Part shown: positions 1 through 8,984 of the stretch, piece after piece
How positions within the stretch are numbered: the stretch's first letter is position 1
How the letters are laid out: every line of letters starts with the position of its first letter
NCBI GenBank assembly: GCA_009602725.1
Contig: WELB01000023.1
Span: forward strand, 177,914 to 191,339
From: Spirogloea muscicola
Lineage: Eukaryota; Streptophyta; Zygnematophyceae; Spirogloeales; Spirogloeaceae
Reading direction: 5' to 3'
Length of the DNA: 13,426 nucleotides
The notes under the pieces: model-generated
Database searches by the model: none
The model's input: the letters and a program-made list of their open reading frames with translations, nothing else
What the model was told of the DNA's origin: nothing
Position numbers and translations under genes: made by a program

Positions 1-166
1 GCGGCGGTCGTGGAGGCGGCCGCCGTGGCGGGGATGGCGGCGGCGGCCGTGGCGGCGCCGGGGACTTCTTGGGTGGCGGCGGCGACCGGTGCTTCGGGGG
101 CGGCGGTGGCGGCGGGCTGTGCAGTGGCGGCCGCGGCCCCGGAGGAAGGTACACCTTGGGCGGCGG
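1..166 (-). other. Extensin-like proline-rich tail of PME-A
   Basis: The minus strand continues in frame from the CE8 domain into Pro-rich coding sequence with SPPPPP-K, SPPPPKKSP and SPPRRPPP blocks. Lys and Arg are interspersed, so the tail is strongly basic. On the plus strand this appears as GGC/GGT-rich sequence. Clustered Ser-Pro(n) is the known context for prolyl hydroxylation and O-glycosylation in plant hydroxyproline-rich glycoproteins. The tail's length and end lie outside the window. Confidence 0.85.
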
Positions 167-2532
167 CTTGAGCCACTTGGAGGCGCCGACCCAGCCGAGC
201 GTCATGAAGCGCGCCGCGGAGGCCGCCGAGAGCTGCCGCGACCACGGCACGCGGCCGAACGTGCTTGCGCCCGGGCCCGCATTGTCGTACTCGGCGAAGA
301 AGGTGTGCGTCGGCCGCACGAGGCCGATGGTCGTCCACGCGGCTGGCGCGAGCAGCCCCGACTGGATGTTCACCCGCGCGAACACGGTGAGCGCAAACGG
401 GCCCCAGGCGCGGCCCAGATACGCTGCACGCATTGGCGTGGCTGCACAAAAGGTATCCACATTGTCAGAGCAACGCCTCTGCTTTGCGCAAGTTGATTCG
501 TGCGAGCTGTGTGACACCCCTGATTGCAGAAGCAACTTGTTTCCTTGTCTCGGCGAACTCAAGGACAATATACCCTACCAAAGATGCAGAAGAAGTTGCA
601 CGCTGGGGCAAGCAGTGGCAAGTAGTGTGACAACGGTCGTGCACCACAGCCTAAGCAGCTCAAGCTGTGCACACCATTGGCCTGATAGAGACCAACTCCA
701 GGCTAGCCGGCCACACCTGACTGGAGATGGCCGCCCAGGAAGACAAAGCCTGTGTTGTCAGCGACACTCTTCTTCGACTGCGCCGTGAAGCTGCCGCCAA
801 AGCCGCCGCCAGGGTTGATCAAGTTCAGCGTGCAGTCCTGAAAGAGCACCCGGCCATCGCCAAAGACAAAGTCCACCGTGCCCTGGATGAAGCAGTTGCT
901 GTAGTACTGCATGCCGCGGTGAGCGTACAGTGTGTCCTGGACGCAAAATCCGCACCGAGAATGCAGAATATAAGGCATTGAGTAACACGTGAGCCAGCCA
1001 GAAGAGCAGCTGCAGCACGCCAGCTCTCTGGCCATATTCGTCTACTCTCGTTATGTTCAACTGTTGCAGCTCTGAAGACGTGTATGAGCAAGCTGCACAT
1101 CAAAGTTGGGGTTGCTGTGCACCTGGAACCCAAGCATCTGACAGTCGTAGAAGGCTGCAAAGTTGCCCGTGACCTGCGCAGTCACAGCAAAGTGCAGGCA
1201 GACTTCAGAAAAACTTCGCTGTGTGCAAGTCGCAGCGTGTATATAAGTATGTCAGCACTCTCAGCACTACTTGACCCAAACCCGGCTTCCTCCTGTTTGC
1301 CACTATGCACTTCCTGCTCAACCAGCTGGTTGTGCACGTAGTCGGAAATGTGCAGAGCTTGTTCTTGCCACCCCGACTGCAGCTCTGCCTCTGCCAATAG
1401 CAGCAGGCAGGTTTGCATGCCACTAACTTTGCTGTTATATATGTGGAGCTTATCTCATCGTGCTTAATCGGCGGTGACATCCATATTTGCGAGGTGTCCA
1501 CCATCAGCGCTATGGAGTAGGCAAGTCTGAGCGAGCGCAGGACTCTCTCTCACCTGCAGCGCCACCGCCTGCATGTTGGTGGTGCCAGGGCGGGCACGAA
1601 CGGTATTCTGGAATGTGATGCCATATGCCGTGAAGTGCAGGCCATTGACAAGGAACGTGGAGGAACCCGACGTCCCGATGGGCCGGCCATTGGGTCCCTT
1701 CTGCCCGGCAAAGTGGGAGGCCTGGCCGCCAGCACAAGACATATGGAGCGCGGAATCATGACATGCGGGGCGTGGCCTCGGCGAGAGCCCAGCGAGCGCG
1801 ATCGACCACATGACAACCACATGAACGCACTCAGGTAAACGTCAAGGAGCCACATTTCTCAGCGACGTCACGAAGTGCTGCGTCAGTGAGTACCTGTATG
1901 ATGGTCTTCCCGGGGACGCCGACAAGGTTGACATACCACGTCTTCTTCGGCACGATGACCGTCTCCCTGTACAGACCAGCCTGTGCGACAGCGCACGCGC
2001 GCAGTGGCGAGCAGGCGTCACACGCCACAGATTCAGCGGCTCTGCCACCAAGCTTCTGCTCACTCGCTCAACGAGGCTCAGGGAATGGCGCTGTTCCGAA
2101 GCTGGTAGCACTAGAATCATGGCGAGACTCTGGGGCCACGAGCTCGCCCTCAAGGGAAGGAGGGAGAGCGCCTCAGCCAGTAGACTCAGGACAAGCCGTC
2201 GCCGTCGGCCCAGCGAGTGGGCGCGCTCTGCTCGCAGCGGCGGCGGCGCTGACCTTCACGTGGATGATGAACGGGCGGCCCAGGTACTGCGGCACGAGGT
2301 TGATGGCGTCCTGGACGCGCCGGACGTCGCCGGAGCCGTCCTGGGCGACGACCAGGTTGGGCACCACGTATCCCGGCGGCACGGCGGCTGCCGCCACCGG
2401 GAAGCTCCACAGCGCGGGCAGTGCTGCAGTGGCGGCGTACAGGAGGAGGGCTGCCAGCCAAGCCGGCGCCGGCTGCGAGGCCCTGAGACGGCCGGGCGCC
2501 CGCGGCCGCGGCCGCGGGCGCTGCCGGGTCAT
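1..2532 (-). CDS. PME: Pectin methylesterase A with C-terminal proline-rich tail (partial, C-terminus off the left edge)
   Basis: This is a carbohydrate esterase family 8 enzyme that removes methyl groups from homogalacturonan in the wall. Exons in transcript order are 2532-2254, 1980-1894, 1721-1554, 1173-1123, 936-717 and 423-<1. All introns are GT-AG, phase 0 except the last (phase 1). The start at 2532 is the only ATG in the open frame. Residues 1-23 are very Arg-rich, followed by a hydrophobic segment (about 24-50) that looks like a signal peptide or anchor. The CE8 domain runs from VPNLVVAQDGSGD (about 57) to SKWL (about 353). Family catalytic positions are all present: Q173 (QAVALQ), Q195-D196 (GFQ|DTLY, split by an intron), D217 (GTVDFVFG), R273 and W275 (YLGRAWG). 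No PMEI pro-domain precedes the enzyme. After the domain come PPPK, HSPPPPPPK and RSPPPPKKSP runs, an extensin-like tail truncated by the window edge. Intron 3 (380 bp) shows nothing else. The enzyme call is firm; activity is inferred. Confidence 0.93.
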
Positions 2533-2859
2533 CGCCGGGGCTTCGGCGTACCCAGCAACGTACGTGTCTGACGAGCTGAGCCTGGGCCGGTGAGCTAAGT
2601 CGGGCCCAAGCTCGGCGCGTGCTGACCCATGGGGGAAGTTTGATGGGGTCACAAGGCTGCTACGGTGGCAGCTGATGCAGGTCCTTGGTGGGGGAAGGGT
2701 TCAGAGAGTGGGCGAGCGGGGACCGAGGCGGGGGAGCTCGCAGGCCCGACTTAGCCTGCTGGGCAGCGAGGCGGGGGCGGCGCGGTTGCGAAGGTGGTCA
2801 GCGCGCCATGTTGGGCGCCTCTTGGAGGGGGGAAAGGGAGATAGGGGGGGGTTGGGGCT

Positions 2860-2933
2860 GGCTTCTTTTTTGGGCTGGCTTGTCCAGCCCCTATCCTCAA
2901 TGGGCGAGCCCTTTCTTTCATCTTTCTTCTTTC
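2860..2933 (+). repeat. Dispersed GGGCTGGC repeat, copy 1 (upstream of PME-A)
   Basis: It starts with a pyrimidine run, then GGGCTGG (2872-2878), 5-nt spacer, CCAGCCC (2884-2890), a perfect 7-bp inverted repeat. TGGGCGAGC and a CTTTCTTT stretch follow. About 45 bp align at roughly 80% (counted by eye) with the minus strand of 8567-8622. It sits about 330-400 bp upstream of the PME-A start codon. Confidence 0.7.
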
Positions 2934-3003
2934 TTTTTGCCTCCCTTTCAATTCATGCGCCCCGCGCGCCTTCTCTCTCTTTGGGGGGGAGATAGAGGGT
3001 GGC

Positions 3004-3005
<2 letters not shown>

Positions 3006-3097
<92 letters not shown>
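3006..3097. repeat. (GA)46 microsatellite
   Basis: This is an uninterrupted 92-bp GA dinucleotide run, followed after 13 bp by a further 19-bp GA run at 3111-3129. On the PME-A coding strand it reads as a CT tract about 475-565 bp upstream of the ATG. GA tracts are bound by GAGA-binding (BBR/BPC-type) proteins in plants; whether that applies here is inference. Its copy number is probably length-variable. Confidence 0.98.
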
Positions 3098-3100
<3 letters not shown>

Positions 3101-3171
3101 GAGAAAGCTCGAGAGAGAGAGAGAGAGAGCGGTGGGGTGCGTGGGCGGGAGTGTGGCGATGCCGGGAGAGA

Positions 3172-3220
3172 GGGGGGGGGGGGTGTGGGGTTTGAGCGGC
3201 GGGGCGGGAGAGAGAGGGGG
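3172..3220 (+). other. G-rich quadruplex-prone tract
   Basis: A run of 12 G (3172-3183) is followed within 40 bp by three further runs of at least four G separated by short spacers, fitting a G-quadruplex pattern on the plus strand. It lies directly beside the GA microsatellite in the divergent promoter region. Folding is inferred from pattern only. Confidence 0.55.
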
Positions 3221-3784
3221 AGGCGGCGGCCAGAGGCGCCGGCGGCGGTCGGGTGGGCCAGCCACGCGAGGCCCGGGCCAGCCCCGTCCCGCTCGCGGCC
3301 GCCACCAAGCGCAATCCACGATCTCGTTGGCACAGCACCGTCGGCTTTCCCGAAGGGTGCAATGGCCTGCCTAAGTGCCCCGGGCCGTGAGCGCACTGAA
3401 CCAAAGATTCCGTCAACATAAGCCGGTTTCCGAGTTCTCGGCCGCGCGCCATCTCCAGGCGCGTCAGTCCCGGGCCCGCGCCGCGTTTGCAAGCAATCCG
3501 GTGGTCCAACGGTCAACGGGCTGGCCCGCCGGGTCATCCTCTACGGGGCGATGCGCTTGTCGGGCGAATCCGTTGGGCTCGACGGGACTCGGGACGCCTC
3601 AGGTACTGCAGAGGACCGGTGACTCGGGCCCCGCTGCCATCAGTAGGCCAAAGCAGTCAAATGCAGCCGTGAGATGTAAGTGATCCAACGGGCTATGCGT
3701 AGCTCATTGAACACCGTCGATCATCAACATTTGCATCGGACGGCTCGTCGCGCGCATGGCATGTTGGGCCCCGGTCCTCCCCCC

Positions 3785-3792
3785 CATGCATG
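3785..3792. promoter_or_regulatory. RY element (CATGCATG) upstream of caleosin
   Basis: A perfect palindromic CATGCATG lies 146 bp before the caleosin ATG. In seed plants RY elements are bound by B3 regulators of the ABI3/FUS3/LEC2 group and are common upstream of oil-body and storage genes. A chance hit is possible, since it is only 8 bp. Confidence 0.45.
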
Positions 3793-3937
3793 CTCGCTGC
3801 GAGAGCCTGCAGCCGCCGCCGCCGCCACCGCCGCCATCGCCAGCCGCAGCGGTGCGACGAGCGCCGGCGGCTAGCTCCGCCTCGAGGCCCCTCAGGCCCG
3901 AGCCTGCGGGCGGGCAGGACCTGCCTGCCTTTCTCCC

Positions 3938-5945
3938 ATGGCGCAGCTGGTCGCGGGAATCGCAGGAGCTGCGGGAGCCGCAGCTGGGGGCGCGGTCGGG
4001 GTCGAGCGGCAGCGGGAGGCGGACGATATGGCGAAGGTGCAGCCTACGCAGGAGAGCACCCCTACTCCCCAGCCTGAGCCGGAGCACAGGCCGCTGAGTG
4101 CACGCGGCATTACACTTGTGACCGCCGTCAAAGGCGCCCCGGTGACGTACATCCGCAACGTGGACCGAGTCACTGACCTCGACCAATACATCGAGAAGCC
4201 TCGTGAGTGACGTCTCATATGCTCCTTTCTCCAGTAAGCTGCTGCTGCTGGGTGTGTGCAAGTGTTTATGACATGTTTCGTAACGCCCGCATGGTTCGAC
4301 TGGTGAGTGAGGCTGTGGTCGAGAATGTTCACATAACCTTCTCTCACCAGGCATACCACTGCATCCACGTCAAGGTCTTCTTGGTGGATGGTTGAGGTCG
4401 ATTTCCTTATCGAACCTTGCCAGGTTTCTGGGTCCCAGGTAAAATAGTGGATTCTAGTAGCTAGTAGCTGGAGGTATACAGTAATGACAGAGGAGGTTTT
4501 TCTTGCCACACTGCTGTAGATGTACCAAGAGCCAACTTGGCCATCAGTCGTGAACATCCTGACGGCGAGCCGCACCAAGGGCTCGGAGAGCACCTCACTG
4601 TCATGCAGCAGCACGTTGCTTGGTTCGACTTTAACAAAGACGGCATCTTACAGCCCTGGGAGACCTGCAAGGGTCAGTTTGACGCTTTGCATCAGGCAGT
4701 GAGCTCCTCTTCATCTTCATGAGATGCAGTCGAAGACAGTCTGGGTCCAGACACACCCTTAGGCAGCTTACAGGGTCAGGGAGCTGATTGCCTGGCTTCT
4801 GTGATCATCATGTATCATACAATGCCTTGTCAGGTCAATTGCATGGCCTGCAGGCTTCCGCCTCCTGGGATGGAACCCCATCGTCTCTTTGATGGCCACC
4901 TTCGTCATCCACGCATCCTTCAGCTTCCCGACTCACGATGTGTGAAATCTTCACTGGAAACAGGTCACAATCGCAGTGTCATCCAGGACTTTGGTGATCA
5001 TAGGCCCAAAACGAAAATACTCCCGCTGTCTTGTACATTGTAAGCAAGGGCTGCCTACTTGACCGCTAGGCAAGCTCTCATGCTAGGCAAGCTTCCATGT
5101 TTGATGCCTGACAGAGCTGGTTGATATCGCCAACACTGCCCATCTACATACGCAACATTCACAGTTGTAAGCACGGGAGTGACTCTGAGACCTATGACAC
5201 CGAGGGAAGGTGAGCTAGGTATGACTCGTCCTGTCACCTAGACCTCAAAGCAGCTGTCCTGGTTCAAGGTAGAAATTTTACCGTTTAGATATGCATGGAT
5301 CCTGTCAGGAATATGCCCCAGCTTTTGAGGCCACAGATGGTTTTAGATTGTGAGCATCCGCTTTCCCTCATAGTTGTATATGTAAGAAAGACAACAACTG
5401 CTGCACCATAGTACTACTCCACCAAGACCCAGCAGGTCGATGCTTGTGATAGCAACGTAGGATGTTGCTCTTTGGTTCATACTCTTGGTTATCACTGGCA
5501 TCAACTTAAGGAGTTCCCAAATCGGCTGCTCAGAGTTTTGATGCTTGTGTTGTTGTCATTGTTGGCCAGATTTGTTGTAGAGAAATTTGAGGAGATGTTT
5601 AGCAAGTATGACCGACAGAACCAGGGGGGCTTCTATTTCCGAGACATACTCAGAATGGTCCGAGGCAACTTCAATGTATACGATCCATTTGGCTGGTGAG
5701 TGGCGTAACAGGCAGGACTGTACCATGACCCAGACAAGCATATTGACACCACCGATCATGTTTATTGGGTGCTTCTTGAGCATGTGATTGTTGTCTGCAG
5801 GTTTGCTGAGAGTTCAGAGTGGACTTTTGCGTGGTGGCTCGCAAAAGATCGAAACGGTTTCCTGTCAAAGGAGGCCATTAGAGGCATCTTCGATGGCACC
5901 TTCTTCCAGCATGCGGTGGAAACACGATACAAAAAAGACAAATAG
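3938..5945 (+). CDS. CLO: Caleosin / peroxygenase (lipid-droplet Ca2+-binding haem protein)
   Basis: Caleosins are lipid-droplet or ER proteins; many are haem peroxygenases that use fatty-acid hydroperoxides. Exons are 3938-4202, 4520-4672, 4854-4939, 5115-5209, 5570-5695 and 5801-5945, giving 289 aa. All introns are GT-AG and keep frame. The ATG at 3938 is the first after an in-frame TAG at 3872; a second Met is residue 31. Residues 1-55 are a Gly/Ala-rich then Pro/Glu-rich N-terminal extension. VPRANLA (90-96) precedes MQQHVAWFD with a canonical EF-hand loop, D125-N127-D129-G130-L132-E136. A hydrophobic segment (about 143-165) is followed by [12 protein letters not shown], a proline-knot-like region lacking the first Pro of the usual WLPSP form. 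[19 protein letters not shown] (182-200) is the family signature. H120 and H184/H188 match the family's haem-ligand region. The C-terminal part has [19 protein letters not shown]. Introns 1 (317 bp) and 4 (360 bp) hold nothing recognisable. Confidence 0.95.
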
Positions 5946-6857
5946 CAGGAGTCTCCATGCCGGTGCAGCATTTCGATTTTGTGCCACGACTTAGTGCTTG
6001 CTAGTAATGCTAACAACTACAAAGAGGGCCAAACCAGGCTACCCGGGTCGATGACATACTTTGCACTGAGTCTTGCAAATGTTCTCACCTTTCAATCAAG
6101 GCATCGATGGGATTGCAACAGCGTGGCCAACTCATTACACAGCGTGCAGGAGATTGCAAGTTATACACAGACAAACCGGCTTTGGTGATGATTAATTACA
6201 TTGTCCTCTCATGAGCTGCAGAGCCGATAATAGTGCCCCATTCCTACATCATGTGCTTCTGACATGGCTGAGAACCTGCCCTTGCTTGTCCACCTTGACC
6301 CAGCTTGCTTGCTCCTTGCGACTTGATCCACATCATGCCAGATGATTTTGATTAAATTCAACTCGACTCATCTGGGGTCTAGGCCATGGAAGCTGAAGCG
6401 CTCTGATTAATTTTCACACAGAATCCAGCAAGTCTATACACCATATATGTGCATGGGCATGCCCATTGGTGTTGGTGTCTCGCTAGGCTGACTATGCTCC
6501 ACAAATGCCTGGGAGGGGAGTCAGAGTTGCGGAGGATCTACGAATCCTCGGCACTCCAAGCCTGATAAGTAAAAGCCCTAAGCTTGAATAACCATGGTGC
6601 AGTTACTAACATTGGGGCAGATTAGCTGCTGGGCTGCCAAGCCAGAACACAAATAAGTTGCGAGTCAAATTGTGCAACTTGAAGCCTGTGACCTTTGTGA
6701 CAATGTGTTAGCAGACAGCTCACAGCAGTGTCACAACTCAGCAACAACCCAACAACTCTCACAAGTGCCAGATCAGATGTGCGGAGGCACCAATGACACG
6801 AACAAGTCTTGGAATGTTTGTTGTATATAGACGATGAAGATGCTACACACAACAGCC
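5946..6857. other. Convergent intergenic region between caleosin and RPL27
   Basis: About 0.9 kb lies between two stop codons pointing toward each other and must contain both 3' UTRs. I see no coding sequence, tRNA or canonical AATAAA that I would assign. A 14-bp perfect palindrome (6453-6466) and a GAGGAT/ATCCTC hairpin within GGAGT/ACTCC arms (about 6516-6556) are the only local structures noted. Base composition is more AT-rich than the coding regions. Confidence 0.6.
6453..6466. repeat. 14-bp perfect palindrome
   Basis: The sequence ATGGGCATGCCCAT is its own reverse complement. It lies in the convergent 3' intergenic region, about 500 bp after the caleosin stop. No function is assigned. 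Confidence 0.6.
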
Positions 6858-8220
6858 TCAAAATCGAAGCTTAGTGAAGAACCACCGGTTCTTCCCTGTC
6901 TTGAAACGCTCCTCAAACAACGCCTTGGTCTCCTGAAATGCAGCACAGTGGCAGCAACAGTACAGTCACCCAAGTATTAAGACGAGTTGACATAATTCTG
7001 TCAAGAATCCAGAGCCACGACTGCTGGCCATCCAAGTAGGACTTGATTGTCCAAGTCACAGATCCAATTGGTTCTTCAATGCATCAAATGCAGCACTGCC
7101 ACTCGTTTTTGAGGCTCTACTTCTCATTGAGGACGTGGAGGCCATGCATAATGAAGACCAATGCCCACACCTTCTTAGTCTGCTTCCGCACAGACGAATC
7201 CAGCTTCTCCATTGTGACCACGTTCTTCAAGTCCACGTCCAGCGTGTACCTGCAGTAGACGCAACAAGGGTGGTGGTTTAAGAAATGTCCTCAGATGCTC
7301 GCCTGGACTGCCAACTGCTTCCTATCTTGAACCCGTGCTCCTTTCAATCAGCCGCTCGGGTGCTTGAGCATTAAGATACACCAACCAAGAGCCAGGGCAT
7401 CTGGGTGAAACAGTAGGTCTGATTGCAGGGCTAGCGTAGCTCGCCATGGAGAGGTCCAGAGGTTCGGATGGGGCACGACAGGCACCTGGTGGGCATGATG
7501 TGGTTGTAGTTCACGACCTTCACAAAGGCCTTGAGCCGCGAGCGCTTGGCAATGGTCTTCGCCGACGCGCTCTTGATGATCTGCGACACCGAGGCGAGGT
7601 TGGCACGTCAGCGTGAACGAGCAACGTGCCAGTCGTCGTGCTCGGCTACTACCACTACCACTACCACGGCTCAGTGCCCCACAGTACACCAAGCTGCTCC
7701 TGCTGGGGACTGCCGCTTTCTCCCATCCATGAGGCAAAGCCAGCGCTACTGGCAACGAGCGAGGACTCCAGCAGCAGCACCGTCTGGGAGCTCTATCCGA
7801 CAAGGCGGCAATGGCAGCCGCCCGCCGCTCCATGCTGGCCCGTGGACCCGGGGTCAGAAGGTGCTGGCGACCTTGCGGGGGTACTTGGCGATGCCGGCGA
7901 CGAGGGCGTGGCCGTACTGGCGGCCGGACGCGCCGTCGTCGAAGTTCTTGACGATCACCGCCTTGCTGCCAGCGTACCGCCCCTGCGGCCGCCGCAGCCA
8001 GGAGGAGAGCGGCGGCGGGCGCCCGCCCGTGAGGCAAGCCCGGCGGCGGGACGACGACGGCGCAGGCGACGACGACGACGCTGGCGGCCTGCCGCCGCGG
8101 CCTGGCGACGGCAAGCAAGGCTCCTCGGCGTTGACGGCGCTGCGGCGGTCTGCGAGCACGGCGGTCGGTGATCACCTGGAGCAGCACCACCACCTTGTTC
8201 TGCTTCAGGAACTTCACCAT
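6858..8220 (-). CDS. RPL27: Large-subunit ribosomal protein eL27 (60S L27)
   Basis: eL27 is a structural protein of the cytosolic 60S subunit. Exons in transcript order are 8220-8176, 7982-7872, 7580-7486, 7249-7171 and 6932-6858, giving 134 aa, about the usual eukaryotic length (135-136). Introns are GT-AG, of 193, 291, 236 and 238 bp. It begins [15 protein letters not shown] and continues [17 protein letters not shown], the KOW-type N-terminal half (residues 5-35). Then come [15 protein letters not shown], a basic [21 protein letters not shown] segment (72-84 core), [12 protein letters not shown], and the signature C-terminus [16 protein letters not shown] ending in TGA. The start is fixed by family alignment; an open frame upstream of the ATG is GCC-repeat poly-Ala without its own ATG. 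All introns were scanned by eye for box C/D snoRNAs, which often sit in ribosomal-protein introns; no convincing C/D pair was seen. Confidence 0.96.
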
Positions 8221-8276
8221 GGCCGCGGCGGCGGCGGCGGCGGCGGCGGCGGCTGCGGCGACGGCGGCGGCAGTGG
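8221..8276 (-). repeat. GCC trinucleotide repeat abutting the RPL27 start codon
   Basis: On the gene strand this is a run of GCC/GCN triplets ending directly at the ATG, probably the 3' end of the 5' UTR. It would be read as poly-Ala if translation began upstream, but no in-frame ATG is present, only a TTG at 8295. Confidence 0.8.
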
Positions 8277-8428
8277 AAGGCCTCCCGGGACTCAAGGCGC
8301 CTCCGGCGCCGCGGGCTGAGGCGGCGCGGGGGTGTGGAGGGTTTCTTAAACCCCAGCCCTAGCCAAGCTTATGGGACGGGGGTTTGGCCTGGGCTTCTGC
8401 GTATCCCGGTCTCCTCCTCGATGCCCAG

Positions 8429-8451
8429 CCGTGGATGAATCACATCCACGG
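8429..8451. repeat. Perfect 9-bp inverted repeat (hairpin) upstream of RPL27
   Basis: CCGTGGATG (8429-8437) and CATCCACGG (8443-8451) are exact complements around a 5-nt AATCA loop. It lies about 210-230 bp upstream of the RPL27 start codon, possibly in promoter or 5' leader. Function unknown. Confidence 0.7.
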
Positions 8452-8566
8452 TCTTGAATGCCACATTCCGCGGGGTGACAGCCCAAGAGTAAGCTCTTTC
8501 CCAGCCACCAGTCAATCTGGCCGCGCTTTCTTTCTTATTAGTTTCTCCGACCTGCGCCTGCTCAAC

Positions 8567-8622
8567 GAAGTGCTCGCCCATAGAGAAGAGTGGCTGGCAA
8601 AGCCAGCCCAAAAAGAAGGACA
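8567..8622 (-). repeat. Dispersed GGGCTGGC repeat, copy 2
   Basis: On the minus strand it reads pyrimidine run, GGGCTGGC, TTT, GCCAGCC, then TATGGGCGAGC, closely matching copy 1 at 2860-2933. The core is a perfect 7-bp inverted repeat: GGCTGGC at 8592-8598 and GCCAGCC at 8602-8608, with a 3-nt loop. Confidence 0.7.
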
Positions 8623-8700
8623 AACTGGGGTTACTGAGTGTTCGGGACTACTTGATTCAATTAAGCGTCTTCTCTGGCCCTTTCGAACTCATGTCCATTG

Positions 8701-8758
8701 TCTTTCTGGGCTGGCCTCTCACAACCCATGACCCTTTTGGGAGAGCCACTTCTCTCAC
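8701..8758 (+). repeat. Dispersed GGGCTGGC repeat, copy 3
   Basis: It reads TCTTTCTGGGCTGGC, then CTCTCACA, a CCCTTTTGGGAGAGCCACTT segment and CTCTC. The same order of blocks recurs at 13287-13347. Its first 22 bp (8705-8726) are the reverse complement of 8868-8889 with one mismatch. Confidence 0.65.
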
Positions 8759-8829
8759 AGCCACTGCCCTCTTCTGAGAGCGTCTTTCCTTCTTTTCCAA
8801 TAGAAGATCGACTCTCCCAGTAGGAAATA

Positions 8830-8890
8830 AAGAAGGCTCGCCCATAGCACTTCCAACGTGAGGCAATGGCTGTGAGAGGCCAGCCCAGAG
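8830..8890 (-). repeat. Dispersed GGGCTGGC repeat, copy 4 (inverted relative to copy 3)
   Basis: On the minus strand it reads CTCTGGGCTGGCCTCTCACA, GCCATTGC, then TATGGGCGAGCC and TTCTTTAT, with the block order of copies 1 and 2. With copy 3 it forms an inverted pair spanning 8705-8889. Confidence 0.6.
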
Positions 8891-8954
8891 GATTCAAAAG
8901 TAGAGGAGCGATGGCTTTGATGGGCCAGCACAAAAAAAAAGGATGATGAAAAAA

Positions 8955-8984
8955 AGGCTGGCCTTTCCACAGCCACTTCTTTAT
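8955..8984 (+). repeat. Dispersed GGGCTGGC repeat, partial copy 5
   Basis: A short fragment, GGCTGGCCTTTCCACAGCCA then CTTCTTTAT, shares the start and end blocks of the longer copies but lacks the middle. Assignment to the family is tentative. Confidence 0.4.

Larger units (their letters stand above)
2533..3937. other. Divergent intergenic region between PME-A and caleosin
   Basis: About 1.4 kb separates the divergent PME-A and caleosin start codons, so both promoters must lie here. It holds a hairpin-forming dispersed repeat (about 2860-2933), a (GA)46 microsatellite, a G-rich quadruplex-like tract (3172-3220), GC-rich sequence to about 3660, and an RY element at 3785-3792. Long open frames across the GA tract encode only alternating Arg-Glu or Ser-Leu and are not genes. 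I could not assign a TATA box or transcription start. Confidence 0.7.
8390..8926. promoter_or_regulatory. Cluster of six TGGGCY (site II-like) motifs upstream of RPL27
   Basis: TGGGCT or its complement occurs at 8390-8395, 8480-8485, 8605-8610, 8707-8712 and 8882-8887, and TGGGCC at 8921-8926, all within about 710 bp of the RPL27 ATG. Site II TGGGCY elements, bound by TCP factors, are typical of plant ribosomal-protein promoters. Four sites lie in or beside the dispersed repeat, so the cluster may be a by-product of that repeat. A perfect telo-box (AAACCCTA) was not seen. Confidence 0.4.

Noticed and set aside
2533-2652. Longer PME-A N-terminus starting at 2652
   Set aside because: The codon there is GTG, not ATG, and the added 40 residues would bury the signal-like segment. 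The only ATG is at 2532.
2685-3537. Long overlapping open frames on both strands through the GA tract
   Set aside because: They encode Arg-Glu or Ser-Leu dipeptide repeats created by the microsatellite and G-rich flanks, with no recognisable domain.
6516-6556. Possible tRNA or small RNA in the convergent intergenic region
   Set aside because: There is a 6-bp hairpin inside 5-bp outer arms, but no T-loop GGTTCRA, anticodon arm or D-loop pattern.
6933-8175. Intronic box C/D snoRNA in RPL27
   Set aside because: TGATTGA and TTGATGC look like weak C boxes in introns 3 and 4, but none has a proper RUGAUGA with a correctly placed CUGA and terminal stem.
8221-8295. Poly-Ala N-terminal extension of eL27
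   Set aside because: The frame is open through the GCC repeat, but its only apparent start is TTG, and family alignment places the start at the ATG at 8220.
7531-8319. Plus-strand open frame of 262 codons opposite RPL27
   Set aside because: It is the antisense of GC-rich RPL27 exons and introns with low-complexity translation. The minus-strand gene explains the region.
8568-8623. Protein-level similarity of FLGWL-x-QPL-x-SMGE frames at 2860-2920 and 8567-8622
   Set aside because: The similarity follows from the DNA repeat itself. The frames are short and differ at flanks, so they were treated as a non-coding repeat.
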